13,658 nucleotides of DNA from Acetobacteraceae bacterium (GCA_019689515.1 JADGHI010000048.1:1-13658), one strand, 5' to 3'. Shown: positions 1-6,465, counted from the first letter of the stretch. The notes: generated from the letters alone by a model not told the origin. Numbers and translations are program-made.

Positions 1-275
1 CGCACGCGGCTGGTGACGCGCTTCGTCCAGGGGCTCGACCGGTCGAAGGCGACGCGCAGATAGGCTTCGGAACGCAGCACCTCCGGCGAGGCGAGGTCGT
101 AGATCGCGAGGTAGCGCGGCGCCGCACCGGAGACGTTGACGAAGCGCAGGCCCGTCTCGAAGCCCGGCACGGCCAGGCGCTCCGGGATGTGCTCCGTATC
201 GTACCAGGCGTTGAACTCCTCCTCGAATGCGGGCGGAGGCTGCATCAGCACCAGCAGGAAGCCCTTCTTCGCCAT
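1..275 (-). CDS. EthD/DUF4286-like dimeric alpha/beta-barrel protein, partial
   Basis: Only the first 91 codons are in the window; the gene runs off the left edge. The start is the ATG at 275-273, preceded by a strong ribosome binding site (GGAGGAGGATGAG, minus strand) that overlaps the end of the upstream hydrolase gene. The visible protein opens MAKKGFLLVLMQPPP and then carries the pattern FNAWYDTEHIPERL followed by VPGFETGLRF. This is typical of small ferredoxin-like dimeric alpha/beta-barrel proteins (EthD, DUF4286 and relatives). Family members bind or transform small molecules, often beside degradation genes, but no specific reaction can be assigned. The gene lies 6 nt downstream of the hydrolase stop, so the two are almost certainly cotranscribed. 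Family membership is fairly sure; function is unknown. Confidence 0.75.
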   Translation of the reverse strand, partial: MAKKGFLLVLMQPPPAFEEEFNAWYDTEHIPERLAVPGFETGLRFVNVSGAAPRYLAIYDLASPEVLRSEAYLRVAFDRSSPWTKRVTSRV

Positions 276-281
276 CGCGCC

Positions 282-1103
282 TCATCCTCCTCCGGTTCGC
301 ACCGTCCCGCCGTCGCCGGCGGCAGGTGTGGGCAGTGCACGCTCCAGGAAGCCAAGCACCCGCGCGGCGAAGCGCTCCGGCCGCTGATAGGGCAGGAAGT
401 GCGCGCCCTCCCCGTCGAGCTCGAGCGTCGCCGCGCCGGGCGGCAGCAGGCGCCGCACCTCCTCCGCCTGCGCGGGCGGCAGCAGGAGGTCGTGGCGGCC
501 GGCCACGAGCAGCGTCGGGCAGCGCACGCGCGGCAGTTCGGCCGAGACGTCGGCATCGAGGAAGCCGAGCACCGCGAGGGCATAGGCCTCCGGGTCCTGC
601 GCCGCGAAGGCCTCCAGGTAGCGGGCGTAACGCGCATCGCGCGGCTGCTCCGCGAAGGCGCGCTCCACCGCGCCCGGCAGGATCGCCGCTATGCCCCCCG
701 CGCGCACCGCCGCCGCGCGTTCCGCGAGCATGGCGCGCGCCGCCGGCGCCGTGCGCGGCGTCGGGTTCGACAGGACGAGGGCGGGCACACGCTCCGGATG
801 GCGTGCGGCATAGGCCGCGGCCACCATGCTGCCGACCGCGCAGCCCACCGGCACCACCGCCTCCAGGCCGAGCGCGGCGCGCAGCGCCTCGAGGTCGGAC
901 ACATGGTCGGCGACGGTCGGTGGCGCCGTGGACCGCGGCGAGCCACCGGCCGAGCGCAGGTCGCAGCGCAGGCAGCGGAAGCACGGCGGCCAGGCGGGCA
1001 GGCAGTCCTCCCAGAAGCGCAGATCGGCGCCAAGCGGATGGATCAGCAGCAGCGCCGGGCCGGACGCGGTGCCCTCCAGGCGGTGATTCAGTAGCGTCGT
1101 CAT
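282..1103 (-). CDS. alpha/beta-hydrolase fold protein with Ala at the nucleophile position
   Basis: A 273-residue protein of normal length for the PcaD-like (3-oxoadipate enol-lactonase type) alpha/beta hydrolases. Fold landmarks are LLLIHPLGADLRFW (18-31, oxyanion-hole region), RCDLRSAGGS (46-55), the nucleophile elbow at 87-91, TLLVAGRHD (197-205, acid Asp205) and GEGAHF (231-236, catalytic His235). The elbow reads G87-C88-A89-V90-G91 where the family normally has G-x-S-x-G. The codon at 839-837 is GCG, one base from a serine codon. So His and Asp are kept but the Ser nucleophile is absent, which argues against ordinary ester or lactone hydrolysis unless this subfamily uses another mechanism. 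The start ATG at 1103 has only a weak ribosome binding site. The gene heads a minus-strand pair and is divergent from the amidohydrolase gene. The fold is certain; the activity is open. Confidence 0.85.
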   Translation of the reverse strand: MTTLLNHRLEGTASGPALLLIHPLGADLRFWEDCLPAWPPCFRCLRCDLRSAGGSPRSTAPPTVADHVSDLEALRAALGLEAVVPVGCAVGSMVAAAYAARHPERVPALVLSNPTPRTAPAARAMLAERAAAVRAGGIAAILPGAVERAFAEQPRDARYARYLEAFAAQDPEAYALAVLGFLDADVSAELPRVRCPTLLVAGRHDLLLPPAQAEEVRRLLPPGAATLELDGEGAHFLPYQRPERFAARVLGFLERALPTPAAGDGGTVRTGGG

Positions 1104-1281
1104 GTCAGCGGCGCTTCACGCGGATGACGGCGACGGATCGGCGGAGGTCGTGCGTCGCCTCATCTGCGTGGCGCCCGGCCGCATCGCGAGGCGCGCAGCG
1201 TGGAGCACTGGCATCGCGCCGCTCCTGTCCGCCGCCGTCCCGGCGGTGTGCGCGAGCGCCATCGCTGCATCGTCCTCCCTC

Positions 1282-1293
1282 GTGTGCCGACAC
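1282..1293. promoter_or_regulatory. candidate operator, palindrome copy 1
   Basis: GTGTGCCGACAC, a GTGT-N4-ACAC palindrome. Its exact reverse complement recurs at 1444-1455. It lies about 180 nt upstream of the hydrolase start. Two-fold symmetry and repetition inside one divergent spacer suggest a binding site for a dimeric repressor or activator; the regulator is not in view. Confidence 0.4.
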
Positions 1294-1443
1294 CTTACCG
1301 ACGCCGAGGGTTGCGCTGTCAAGCCAGGGACCGCGCCCGCCTCGGCCACCCGCAGCGCTGCGCTGTCAGGCCGTCTCGACAGCCCGGACGCGACGCTGCT
1401 GCGGATCGTCCGTTGGCATCGACAGCCCAAACCCGCCTCTCTA

Positions 1444-1455
1444 GTGTCGGCACAC
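1444..1455. promoter_or_regulatory. candidate operator, palindrome copy 2
   Basis: GTGTCGGCACAC, the exact reverse complement of the copy at 1282-1293 and itself of the form GTGT-N4-ACAC. It lies about 78 nt upstream of the amidohydrolase start, a plausible position for control of that promoter. The start-to-start distance between the copies is 162 bp. Confidence 0.4.
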
Positions 1456-1521
1456 TGGCAGCAAACGGCCGCACCACCCTCCGCACGCGCGGCGGGTCGG
1501 GCCGGGCCCACGACAAACTTT

Positions 1522-1535
1522 GGAGGAACGCCCTG
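1522..1535 (+). promoter_or_regulatory. Shine-Dalgarno and CTG start that fix the amidohydrolase start
   Basis: GGAGG at 1522-1526 is followed by a 6-nt spacer and then CTG at 1533-1535, in frame with the amidohydrolase. The next codons read SDRTQAAP, a typical N-terminus. No ATG, GTG or TTG lies in frame near this site; the nearest is a TTG at 1413 with no ribosome binding site, which would add 40 residues of unlikely sequence. CTG initiation is rare in bacteria but is the best reading here. Confidence 0.7.
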
Positions 1536-2591
1536 AGCGATCGCACGCAGGCCGCGCCGGTCCACCACCCGCCGGTCCGCCCGCAGTGGCTCGCCCTGCG
1601 CCGCGAGGCGGCGCTCGAGCCCGAGCTTCCGATCATCGACGCCCACCACCACCTCTGGGAGCGCGAGGAGGACCCCTACCTCCTCGACGACTTCCTCGCC
1701 GATGTCGGGTCCGGCGGCGGGCACAACGTCCGCGCCAGCGTCTTCATCGAGTGCCGGACATCCTACCGGACCGACGGCGATCCGCTGCTCCGCCCCCTCG
1801 GGGAGACCGCCTTCGTCGCCGCAACCGGCGCCCGCGCCGACGCGTCGCCGGAGGTGCGCTGCCGCGTCGCGGCCGGCATCGTCGGCTATGCGGACCTCCG
1901 CGCGGGGGCCGCGATCCGCGCGGTGCTGGAGGCACAGATCGAGGCCGGTGCGGGGCGCTTCCGCGGCATCCGCAACAGCTCGGTCTGGCACCCGGACCCC
2001 GCGGCGCGCGGCTCCATCGCCGTCCCGCCGCCGGGGCTGCTGCTGGACCCCGCCTTCCGCGAGGGCTTCGCCTGCCTCGCGCCGCTCGGCCTGAGCTTCG
2101 ATGCCTGGATGTACCACACCCAGCTCGCCGAGCTGCGCGACCTGGCGGACGCGTTCCCCGAGACGACGATCGTGCTGAACCATGTCGGCGGCGCGATCGG
2201 CATCGGCCCCTATGCCGGGCGGCGTGCGCATGTCTTCGCCGAATGGAGCGCCGCGATCCGCGAGCTCGCGCGCTACCCGAACGTGCATGTGAAGCTCGGC
2301 GGCCTCGGCATGCGGCTGTTCGGCTTCGGCTTCCACGAGAGGTCGGAGCCGCCCTCCTCAGAGCAGCTCGCGGAGGCCTGGCGGCCCTATGTCGAAACCT
2401 GCGTCGCGGCGTTCGGCCCGGCGCGCTGCATGTTCGAGAGCAACTTCCCCGTGGACAAGGCGAGCTGCGGCTACACGGAACTGTGGAACGCCTTCAAGCG
2501 CATCACCGCCGGCTGGGCGCCGGACGAGAGGGCGGCCCTTTTCCACGATACCGCCGCGCGCATCTACCGCCTCGGCACGGCGGCAGGCTGA
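1533..2591 (+). CDS. COG3618-type metal-dependent amidohydrolase (amidohydrolase 2 family)
   Basis: A 352-residue TIM-barrel hydrolase. Numbering from the CTG start, the first strand carries the D36-A-H38-H-H40-LW signature (metal-binding HxH). FRGIRNSSVWHP follows mid-protein, then MYHTQ (His195), LNHVGG (His217) on a later strand, and FESNFPVDK (301-309) near the C-terminus. In COG3618 and fuconolactonase relatives the last motif often reads GSDWPV; here the Asp slot is Asn304 and Asp308 follows, a variant I also associate with this group. Such enzymes hydrolyse lactones or related carboxylic compounds in the cytoplasm, but the substrate cannot be told. The gene stands alone, divergent from the hydrolase pair across a spacer with paired palindromes. 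The start is CTG, chosen by the well-spaced GGAGG. Family confident, substrate unknown. Confidence 0.88.
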   Translation: MSDRTQAAPVHHPPVRPQWLALRREAALEPELPIIDAHHHLWEREEDPYLLDDFLADVGSGGGHNVRASVFIECRTSYRTDGDPLLRPLGETAFVAATGARADASPEVRCRVAAGIVGYADLRAGAAIRAVLEAQIEAGAGRFRGIRNSSVWHPDPAARGSIAVPPPGLLLDPAFREGFACLAPLGLSFDAWMYHTQLAELRDLADAFPETTIVLNHVGGAIGIGPYAGRRAHVFAEWSAAIRELARYPNVHVKLGGLGMRLFGFGFHERSEPPSSEQLAEAWRPYVETCVAAFGPARCMFESNFPVDKASCGYTELWNAFKRITAGWAPDERAALFHDTAARIYRLGTAAG

Positions 2592-2609
2592 GGATCGCGC
2601 CCGCCGCAA

Positions 2610-2630
2610 GCCGGATCGAGCCATCCCGGC
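2610..2630 (+). terminator. possible terminator of the amidohydrolase gene
   Basis: GCCGGAT (2610-2616) pairs with ATCCCGGC (2623-2630) with one bulged C, beginning 19 nt after the stop codon. There is no T-run, so termination strength is uncertain. A CCGGCCGG palindrome follows at 2637-2644. Confidence 0.35.
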
Positions 2631-2748
2631 GACGTGCCGGCCGGAGCCACGGGGCGCGGGCAGGGCCAGCCGCCATGCCGCGATGCGGCGCTTGCGGTGC
2701 CTCGACGGCGATCGACGCACCGGCTGCGCTCAATGGGCGGCACAACGA

Positions 2749-2952
2749 TCAGAAGAAGGCCATTATGTAGTTCAGTTCGACCACCGTTTCGTGCGTACGC
2801 AGCACCATGTCCTCGCCGAACGCCGTCCGATCGCGGTCGAGACCGCACGCGCCCGAGCCGATCCGGGCGTATGACACGCCGAAAGAGAGCGCGTCCTCGC
2901 GACGCCCGGACGGCCCGCGCCAGGCGAAGCCCCCATCGAGCGACCACGACTC
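2749..2952 (-). pseudogene. fragment of an OprB-type carbohydrate-selective porin
   Basis: The minus-strand frame ending at the TGA at 2751-2749 reads WSLDGGFAWRGP, then EDALSFGVSYARIG, GLDRDRTAFG and RTHETVVELNY. This run of alternating aromatic/glycine strands is what I recall from the C-terminal barrel region of OprB-family porins, where ELxY is normally followed by more strands reaching the outer-membrane C-terminus. Here the similarity stops at ELNY and ends IMAFF-stop. Upstream of about 2952 the frame loses any porin character. About 67 residues remain out of a usual 400 or more, with neither a signal peptide nor the closing strands. This is a gene relic left of the dodecin gene, probably from a deletion. 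The family call is from motif memory. Confidence 0.6.
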
Positions 2953-3011
2953 GGCTCGCAGCCGCGGCCGGGCCGCCCACGCGCCTCGCCCGCTGCCGGT
3001 GGCGGCTCCGT

Positions 3012-3028
3012 CGGCCGGCCGGCCGGCC
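3012..3028. repeat. GGCC palindrome run beside the dodecin stop
   Basis: Four tandem GGCC units, beginning 4 nt downstream of the dodecin stop codon on the minus strand. The run is self-complementary and could act as a terminator stem, though no T-run follows. It is the longest of the GGCCGGCC/CCGGCCGG palindromes that sit almost only between genes in this window. Confidence 0.5.
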
Positions 3029-3032
3029 AGCG

Positions 3033-3251
3033 TCACCCTTCGACGCGGAAGCCGACGCGGAGGGCAACCTGGTACCGGGCCACCTTGCCGTTCTCGACGC
3101 GCCCCCGGATCTCGCTCACCTCGAACCATTCGATGTGGCGCAGGGTCTTGGCCGCGCGCGCGATCGCGGTCTCGATCGCGTCGCTCACCGACTCGCTCGA
3201 GCTGCCGACGAGGTCGGTCCGGCGGTACACGTGATCGTTGTCCTGCATCAT
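3033..3251 (-). CDS. dodecin family flavin-binding protein
   Basis: A 72-residue protein that matches dodecins over its whole length: DHVYRRTDLVGSSSESV near the N-terminus, AIETAIARAAKTLRHIEWFEV as the helix and first flavin-contact strand, then RGRVENGKVARYQVALRVGF to the C-terminus. Trp42 and Gln61 fall where known dodecins stack and hydrogen-bond the isoalloxazine ring. Dodecins form hollow cytoplasmic dodecamers that bind riboflavin, FMN or related flavins in pairs, buffering free flavin and quenching its photochemistry. The start is ATG at 3251, with a second ATG at 3248; GGGAG lies 6 nt upstream of the first. The gene is alone on its strand, divergent from the YihY gene and followed by a porin relic. 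Family call very sure. Confidence 0.95.
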   Translation of the reverse strand: MMQDNDHVYRRTDLVGSSSESVSDAIETAIARAAKTLRHIEWFEVSEIRGRVENGKVARYQVALRVGFRVEG

Positions 3252-3648
3252 CGTGCTCTCCCTCGCGACCGCCCTCCGCGGCACGCGGCGCTGGCCGGCG
3301 AGGGAAGCCCGGAGGGCGGCTGCCGTGGTCGCGCTCGTCCGGCCGGCCAACCGCCGGGATCGTGCGCGGCACCCCGCCGCCGCACCGTGCCACAGCGGCG
3401 GCGCGCCGCGCGTGCGCAAGCGCGTGCGCACGGCGATGACCGCTCCGTGAGCACCGTGATCGCCGGCCCACCACCAGCCAGCTCGCTGTCAGTGTTCAGG
3501 GGCTGGTGCAGCAATCGGTTCGGCGCCGACCAGCCTGCCCGCCAGGCGCCGCGCACGGCAGCGGCACGTGCCACCCGGCGCGGCAACCCGCCGGCCGCCG
3601 GACCGTTCTGGCCGCGCGCGGGCGCTGCGCGCGGAGGGTGCGGCGGCG
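3252..3648. other. divergent intergenic region, dodecin / YihY
   Basis: A 397-nt spacer with no convincing gene on either strand. It contains a CCGGCCGGCC palindrome (3339-3348) and a bulged stem: GGCTGG (3501-3506) pairs with CCAGCC (3530-3535), enclosing TCGG (3515-3518) paired with CCGA (3526-3529). The YihY Shine-Dalgarno GGAGGG is at 3633-3638. Promoters for both genes must lie here, but none is recognisable. Confidence 0.4.
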
Positions 3649-4638
3649 ATGATTCTTGGCAGGCGGATCTGGGCCCTGGCCCGCGACACGGCCGAGGGCT
3701 TCATCGCCGACGAGGCGCTGACCCGGGGCGCGGCGATCGCCTACTACACGGTGTTCTCGCTCGCCCCGCTGCTCCTCATCGCCACCGCGATCGCCGGCCT
3801 CGCCTTCGGCGAGGAGGCCGTGCAGGGCGCCATCGCGGAGCAGATGCGCGGCCTGGTCGGCGACCAGGCGGCGGACGCCGTGCAGGCGATGATCCGCGGC
3901 GCGGCCACCTCCGGCTCCGGCGGGCTCGCCACGGCGATCGGCATCGGCACGCTGCTGGTGACGGCGAGTGGCGTCTTCGGCGAGCTGCAATCCGCGCTCA
4001 ACGCGATCTGGAAGACCGCGGAGCAGGAGATCTCGGTCTCGCGCCTGTTGCGCGCCAAGGCGGCAAGCATCGGCCTGGTCGCGGCGACGGGCTTCCTGCT
4101 GCTCGTCTCGCTCCTCGTCAGCGCGGGGCTGGCGGCGCTCGGGGCGTGGCTCGGCGGCGCGCTGCCCGAGGCCCTGATGCTGGTCCGGGCGCTGAACTTC
4201 ATCGTGAGCTTCGCGCTGATCACGGCGCTGTTCGCAGCGATCTACAAGATCCTGCCCGAGCGGAGCCTGGCATGGTCCGACGTGGCGATCGGCGCCGCGG
4301 CGACCGCCTTCCTGTTCACCATCGGCAAGACGCTGATCGGCCTCTACATCGGCCGCACCGCCTTCGCCTCCACCTTCGGCGCCGCGGGTGCGCTGCTGGT
4401 GCTGCTGCTGTGGGTGTTCTACTCGGCGCAGATCTTCCTGCTCGGCGCCGAGTTCACGCGCGCCTGGGCAAGCCGCGAGGGCTCGCGGCGGGCCGCGCCG
4501 GTCGGGCCGCGCGGGCCACAGGTGCCGGAGCTGCCGGCGGCCGCCGAAGCCAAGGCGGGCCGTTCTCCGGCCTGGGGCCTGGCAGCCGCGCTGGCGGCGG
4601 TGCTGGCCGTCGCCATCCGCAGCCGGCGGGGCCGCTGA
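3649..4638 (+). CDS. YihY/virulence factor BrkB family inner-membrane protein
   Basis: A 329-residue polytopic membrane protein of the YihY/BrkB family (once misnamed ribonuclease BN). An amphipathic start (RRIWALARDTAEGFIADEAL) leads into the hallmark first segment RGAAIAYYTVFSLAP (about 26-53). Further hydrophobic segments lie near 90-112, 130-162, 178-202, 207-232 and 241-268, the last containing LLVLLLWVFYSAQIFLLGAE, a strongly conserved family block. A proline/arginine-rich linker then leads to an extra hydrophobic stretch at about 304-323 ending in RSRRGR, not usual for the family. The biochemical role of YihY proteins is not settled. ATG 3649 was chosen because GGAGGG sits 10 nt upstream and family similarity begins there; an upstream in-frame ATG at 3568 would add a non-family extension. 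The gene converges with the encapsulin operon. Confidence 0.92.
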   Translation: MILGRRIWALARDTAEGFIADEALTRGAAIAYYTVFSLAPLLLIATAIAGLAFGEEAVQGAIAEQMRGLVGDQAADAVQAMIRGAATSGSGGLATAIGIGTLLVTASGVFGELQSALNAIWKTAEQEISVSRLLRAKAASIGLVAATGFLLLVSLLVSAGLAALGAWLGGALPEALMLVRALNFIVSFALITALFAAIYKILPERSLAWSDVAIGAAATAFLFTIGKTLIGLYIGRTAFASTFGAAGALLVLLLWVFYSAQIFLLGAEFTRAWASREGSRRAAPVGPRGPQVPELPAAAEAKAGRSPAWGLAAALAAVLAVAIRSRRGR

Positions 4639-4643
4639 CCGGA

Positions 4644-4661
4644 GCCCGGCTTCGCGCCGGC
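4644..4661. terminator. possible bidirectional terminator between YihY and encapsulin genes
   Basis: Only 28 nt separate the two convergent stop codons. CCGGC (4646-4650) and GCCGG (4656-4660) can form a short GC stem closed by a TTCGC loop. It is the only candidate between the genes and has no T-run on either strand. Confidence 0.35.
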
Positions 4662-4666
4662 GTGCC

Positions 4667-5497
4667 TCATGCGGCCGGACTGCCGCCCTGCCGCGCGGCG
4701 AGCGAGACGGCGGCGTGCGGCGAGATGTTCCAGAAGGTGAAGCTCTCCTCGATGTAGAGCCGGACGCGCTCGGCGTCGTGGCCGAGATAGCCGATCGAGA
4801 AGTCCTGTCCGACGGTGAGCTCGAAATCGCCCCCGCGCATCGAGAGCACCAGGGCGCCGTCCAGCCCCGGCGCCCAGACGATCGGCCCGTCCACGAGCCG
4901 CCGGACATGCTCCAGGACCGGGTATCCGGCCTCCGTGGCCTCCGTCAGGCCGGTGTAGCACGCCTCGCTGAGCGCGATCGCGAACGGCCCGCCCACCCCC
5001 CTGTTGCGCAGCTTGTTCAGGGCGCGGGCGAGGAGATTCGGGTAGCCTTGGACGCTCTCGCCGAGATCGAGCGCCATCCCCGGTTCGGTCTCGCAGATCC
5101 CGCGGATGCCGGCGGCGGCATAGCCGTGGAATACGGCGCGGTCCTCGGCGATCGCGATCTTCCGCGCCGCCTCCGTGACAGGAGCGGTGTCCGCGTCCTT
5201 GGCCCCGCGATCGATGGCGTCGAGCTCGCTGCGGCGCATCTCGAACGGCACGCGGAGTTCGACCAGGGCGAGCACCCGGCGCAGGCGTGCCTCGACGCCC
5301 TCTTGCGGCGCGGGCGGCGGGGTGAGGGGCTGCACGCGGCCGGTCCCGACGGCCGATGCCTCCCAGCCCTGCGGACCGTTGAAGTCCGCGAGCTTGCGCG
5401 CGGCGAGCATGGTCCTCAGCGTCCGCTTCGCCTCGTCCTCGATCGCCCGCCAGCCGGCCGCGGAGACGGGCGCGAGTTCCCGGAAGAGATGGTTCAT
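4667..5497 (-). CDS. family 1 encapsulin nanocompartment shell protein
   Basis: A 276-residue protein with the HK97-like encapsulin (linocin M18) pattern from end to end. It shows MNHLFRELAPVSAAGW at the N-terminus, GWEASAVGTGRV (44-55), SELDAIDRGAKD (90-101), GGDFELTVGQDFSIGY (222-237) and VRLYIEESFTFW (245-256) with PHAAVSL near the C-terminus. Such subunits self-assemble into an icosahedral protein shell in the cytoplasm that houses cargo bearing a C-terminal targeting peptide. The cargo here is the upstream encapsulated ferritin; its TGA overlaps the shell ATG (ATGA), so translation is probably coupled. In the Thermotoga maritima shell, as I recall it, a Trp in LDLWELDNLERG stacks on bound flavin; the aligned residue here is Ser90, so flavin binding at that site is unlikely. 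Identity is very sure. Confidence 0.96.
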   Translation of the reverse strand: MNHLFRELAPVSAAGWRAIEDEAKRTLRTMLAARKLADFNGPQGWEASAVGTGRVQPLTPPPAPQEGVEARLRRVLALVELRVPFEMRRSELDAIDRGAKDADTAPVTEAARKIAIAEDRAVFHGYAAAGIRGICETEPGMALDLGESVQGYPNLLARALNKLRNRGVGGPFAIALSEACYTGLTEATEAGYPVLEHVRRLVDGPIVWAPGLDGALVLSMRGGDFELTVGQDFSIGYLGHDAERVRLYIEESFTFWNISPHAAVSLAARQGGSPAA

Positions 5498-5892
5498 CGG
5501 CCGGCGCCGCCCCGGTCGGCGCGCAGGCTGCCGATCGCCAGGCTTCCATCGGAACCGGCGCCGGCATCGGCGGGAGCCGCGGAGGAGGCGACGCGACCGC
5601 TGTTCTCGACGTCCCGGATCGGACCTTCCATGTTGAGGTAGGTCGCCAGTTGCCTCTCGAAGCCGGCATCGTTGCGCCGCAGCCATTCGAGGAGCATGGC
5701 GAAGTGCTCCTTCTCCTCCTCGCGGTTGTTCAGGAGGATCGACTTGAGAGCCTGGTCGTCGCTGGCCTGGATGCGCTGGTCGTACCAGTCGATCGCCTCC
5801 AGCTCTTCGATCATGACCGAGAGGGCGCGATGCCGGTCGAGGATCTCCGGCGTGAGCTGAGCCCGCTCTTCGTGCAGCACTTCACCTGCCAT
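5494..5892 (-). CDS. encapsulated ferritin-like protein (EncFtn), encapsulin cargo
   Basis: A 132-residue two-helix ferritin-like cargo protein. Helix 1 holds MIEELEAIDWYDQR (27-40) with Glu29, Glu30, Glu32 and Trp36. Helix 2 holds NREEEKEHFAMLLEWL (56-71) with Glu60 and His63. These match the metal-entry and ferroxidase residues of Rhodospirillum rubrum EncFtn (E31, E32, E34, W38, E62, H65 as I recall them). EncFtn forms a decamer that oxidises Fe(II) at dimer interfaces but needs the encapsulin lumen to store iron. After a flexible Ala/Gly/Ser linker comes the cargo-loading peptide DGSLAIGSLR (115-124); an eight-residue tail, ADRGGAGR, follows it. The start ATG is supported by AAGGAGG about 11 nt upstream. 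Its stop overlaps the shell gene start. Identity very sure. Confidence 0.96.
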   Translation of the reverse strand: MAGEVLHEERAQLTPEILDRHRALSVMIEELEAIDWYDQRIQASDDQALKSILLNNREEEKEHFAMLLEWLRRNDAGFERQLATYLNMEGPIRDVENSGRVASSAAPADAGAGSDGSLAIGSLRADRGGAGR

Positions 5893-6465
5893 CGTGGTCG
5901 TTTCCTCCTTGCTGCCGACCGGCCGGCCCGTGCCGTTCACGGCGTCGGGGCGCTGCGACGGGGCATGCACTCCGCCGGCGCCGCGGCGCCAAGGTGGGGG
6001 AGCGTTCGTCGGACGACGCCGATATGAGCCATCCGTGGAAAGGCTAGCACCACCCGCTTGGGTCCGGCCGAGGGGCCCACTTCCAATGATCGTGACCGGC
6101 TGACGCATCGCCGCAATGCTGTTCTCCGGCTCCGCCGGAGAGCCGATGGTGTCCGGGACCGTGAGCGCACCGGCGCCGCCGGCCACGCCGCCATCGACCC
6201 GCCGCTTGAGCCGGCCGGCTGCCGACCGGAAGACGCTGCGCGCCGACCACGCCCGGCTCGCCGCGGCCGGTTCCGGCGCCGGCCGGGGCGGGCTGCCGCC
6301 CGGCCTCGTTCCCTTGGCCGGCCGGTGCCGTGGCGCGGACCCTTGATGGCACGGGCCTGCACGATCGCCTTCCCTCCGCACCATGCCGCCGATGTAGGCT
6401 GACCCTGCGGGCCGCGGCGGACCAGGGCGCGGCGGCACCGCCAGACAGGGAGGAACGAAGAAGCA
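5893..6465. other. divergent intergenic region, EncFtn / LivK-type binding protein
   Basis: This 573-nt spacer must hold the promoters of the encapsulin operon (minus) and the binding-protein gene (plus). No gene is convincing on either strand. Visible structure: palindromes of the GGCCGGCC type at 5919-5928, 6211-6218, 6279-6286 and 6316-6325, and a perfect 8-bp hairpin at 6123-6141. I could not find a Fur-, Irr- or RirA-like iron box by eye. GGGAGGA (6448-6454) is the ribosome binding site for the plus-strand gene. Confidence 0.4.
6123..6141. repeat. perfect 8-bp stem-loop in the EncFtn upstream region
   Basis: TCTCCGGC (6123-6130) and GCCGGAGA (6134-6141) form a perfect stem with a TCC loop. 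It lies 231 nt upstream of the EncFtn start and 325 nt upstream of the binding-protein start. It could be an attenuator in a long leader or a terminator relic; nothing decides between these. Confidence 0.5.

Larger units (their letters stand above)
1104..1532. other. divergent intergenic control region
   Basis: This 429-nt spacer separates the minus-strand hydrolase from the plus-strand amidohydrolase. I see no convincing gene in it. It holds two exact palindromic 12-mers (1282-1293 and 1444-1455, listed separately) and a near-exact tandem motif TGCGCTGTCA(A/G)GCC at 1312-1325 and 1359-1372. The Shine-Dalgarno sequence for the amidohydrolase is at its right end. A divergent regulatory region is the simplest reading. 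No clear -35/-10 pair could be fixed by eye. Confidence 0.5.

Noticed and set aside
1116..1262. Small minus-strand ORF (48 codons) with an upstream GGGAGG
   Set aside because: The spacing to its ATG is poor (about 11 nt), the sequence is low-complexity without family likeness, and it lies in a control region. A leader peptide cannot be excluded but is not supported.
1116..2336. Long open frame on the minus strand opposite the amidohydrolase
   Set aside because: It is the antisense shadow of a GC-rich gene with repetitive Arg/Ala/Glu composition and no domain features.
2634..4757. Very long plus-strand open frame of 707 codons
   Set aside because: It crosses dodecin and YihY in wrong frames and is dominated by Arg/Pro/Gly, as expected for stop-poor GC-rich shadows.
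5893..6108. In-frame 72-residue N-terminal extension of EncFtn starting MRQPVTIIGSGPLG
   Set aside because: It resembles a Rossmann-fold start by chance, has no ribosome binding site, and EncFtn proteins do not carry such an extension. The ATG at 5892 has a good Shine-Dalgarno sequence and matches the family start.
5893..6108. Iron-responsive box upstream of the encapsulin operon
   Set aside because: I looked for Fur-, Irr- and RirA-like palindromes on both strands and saw none convincing; the AT-rich spots are too short.
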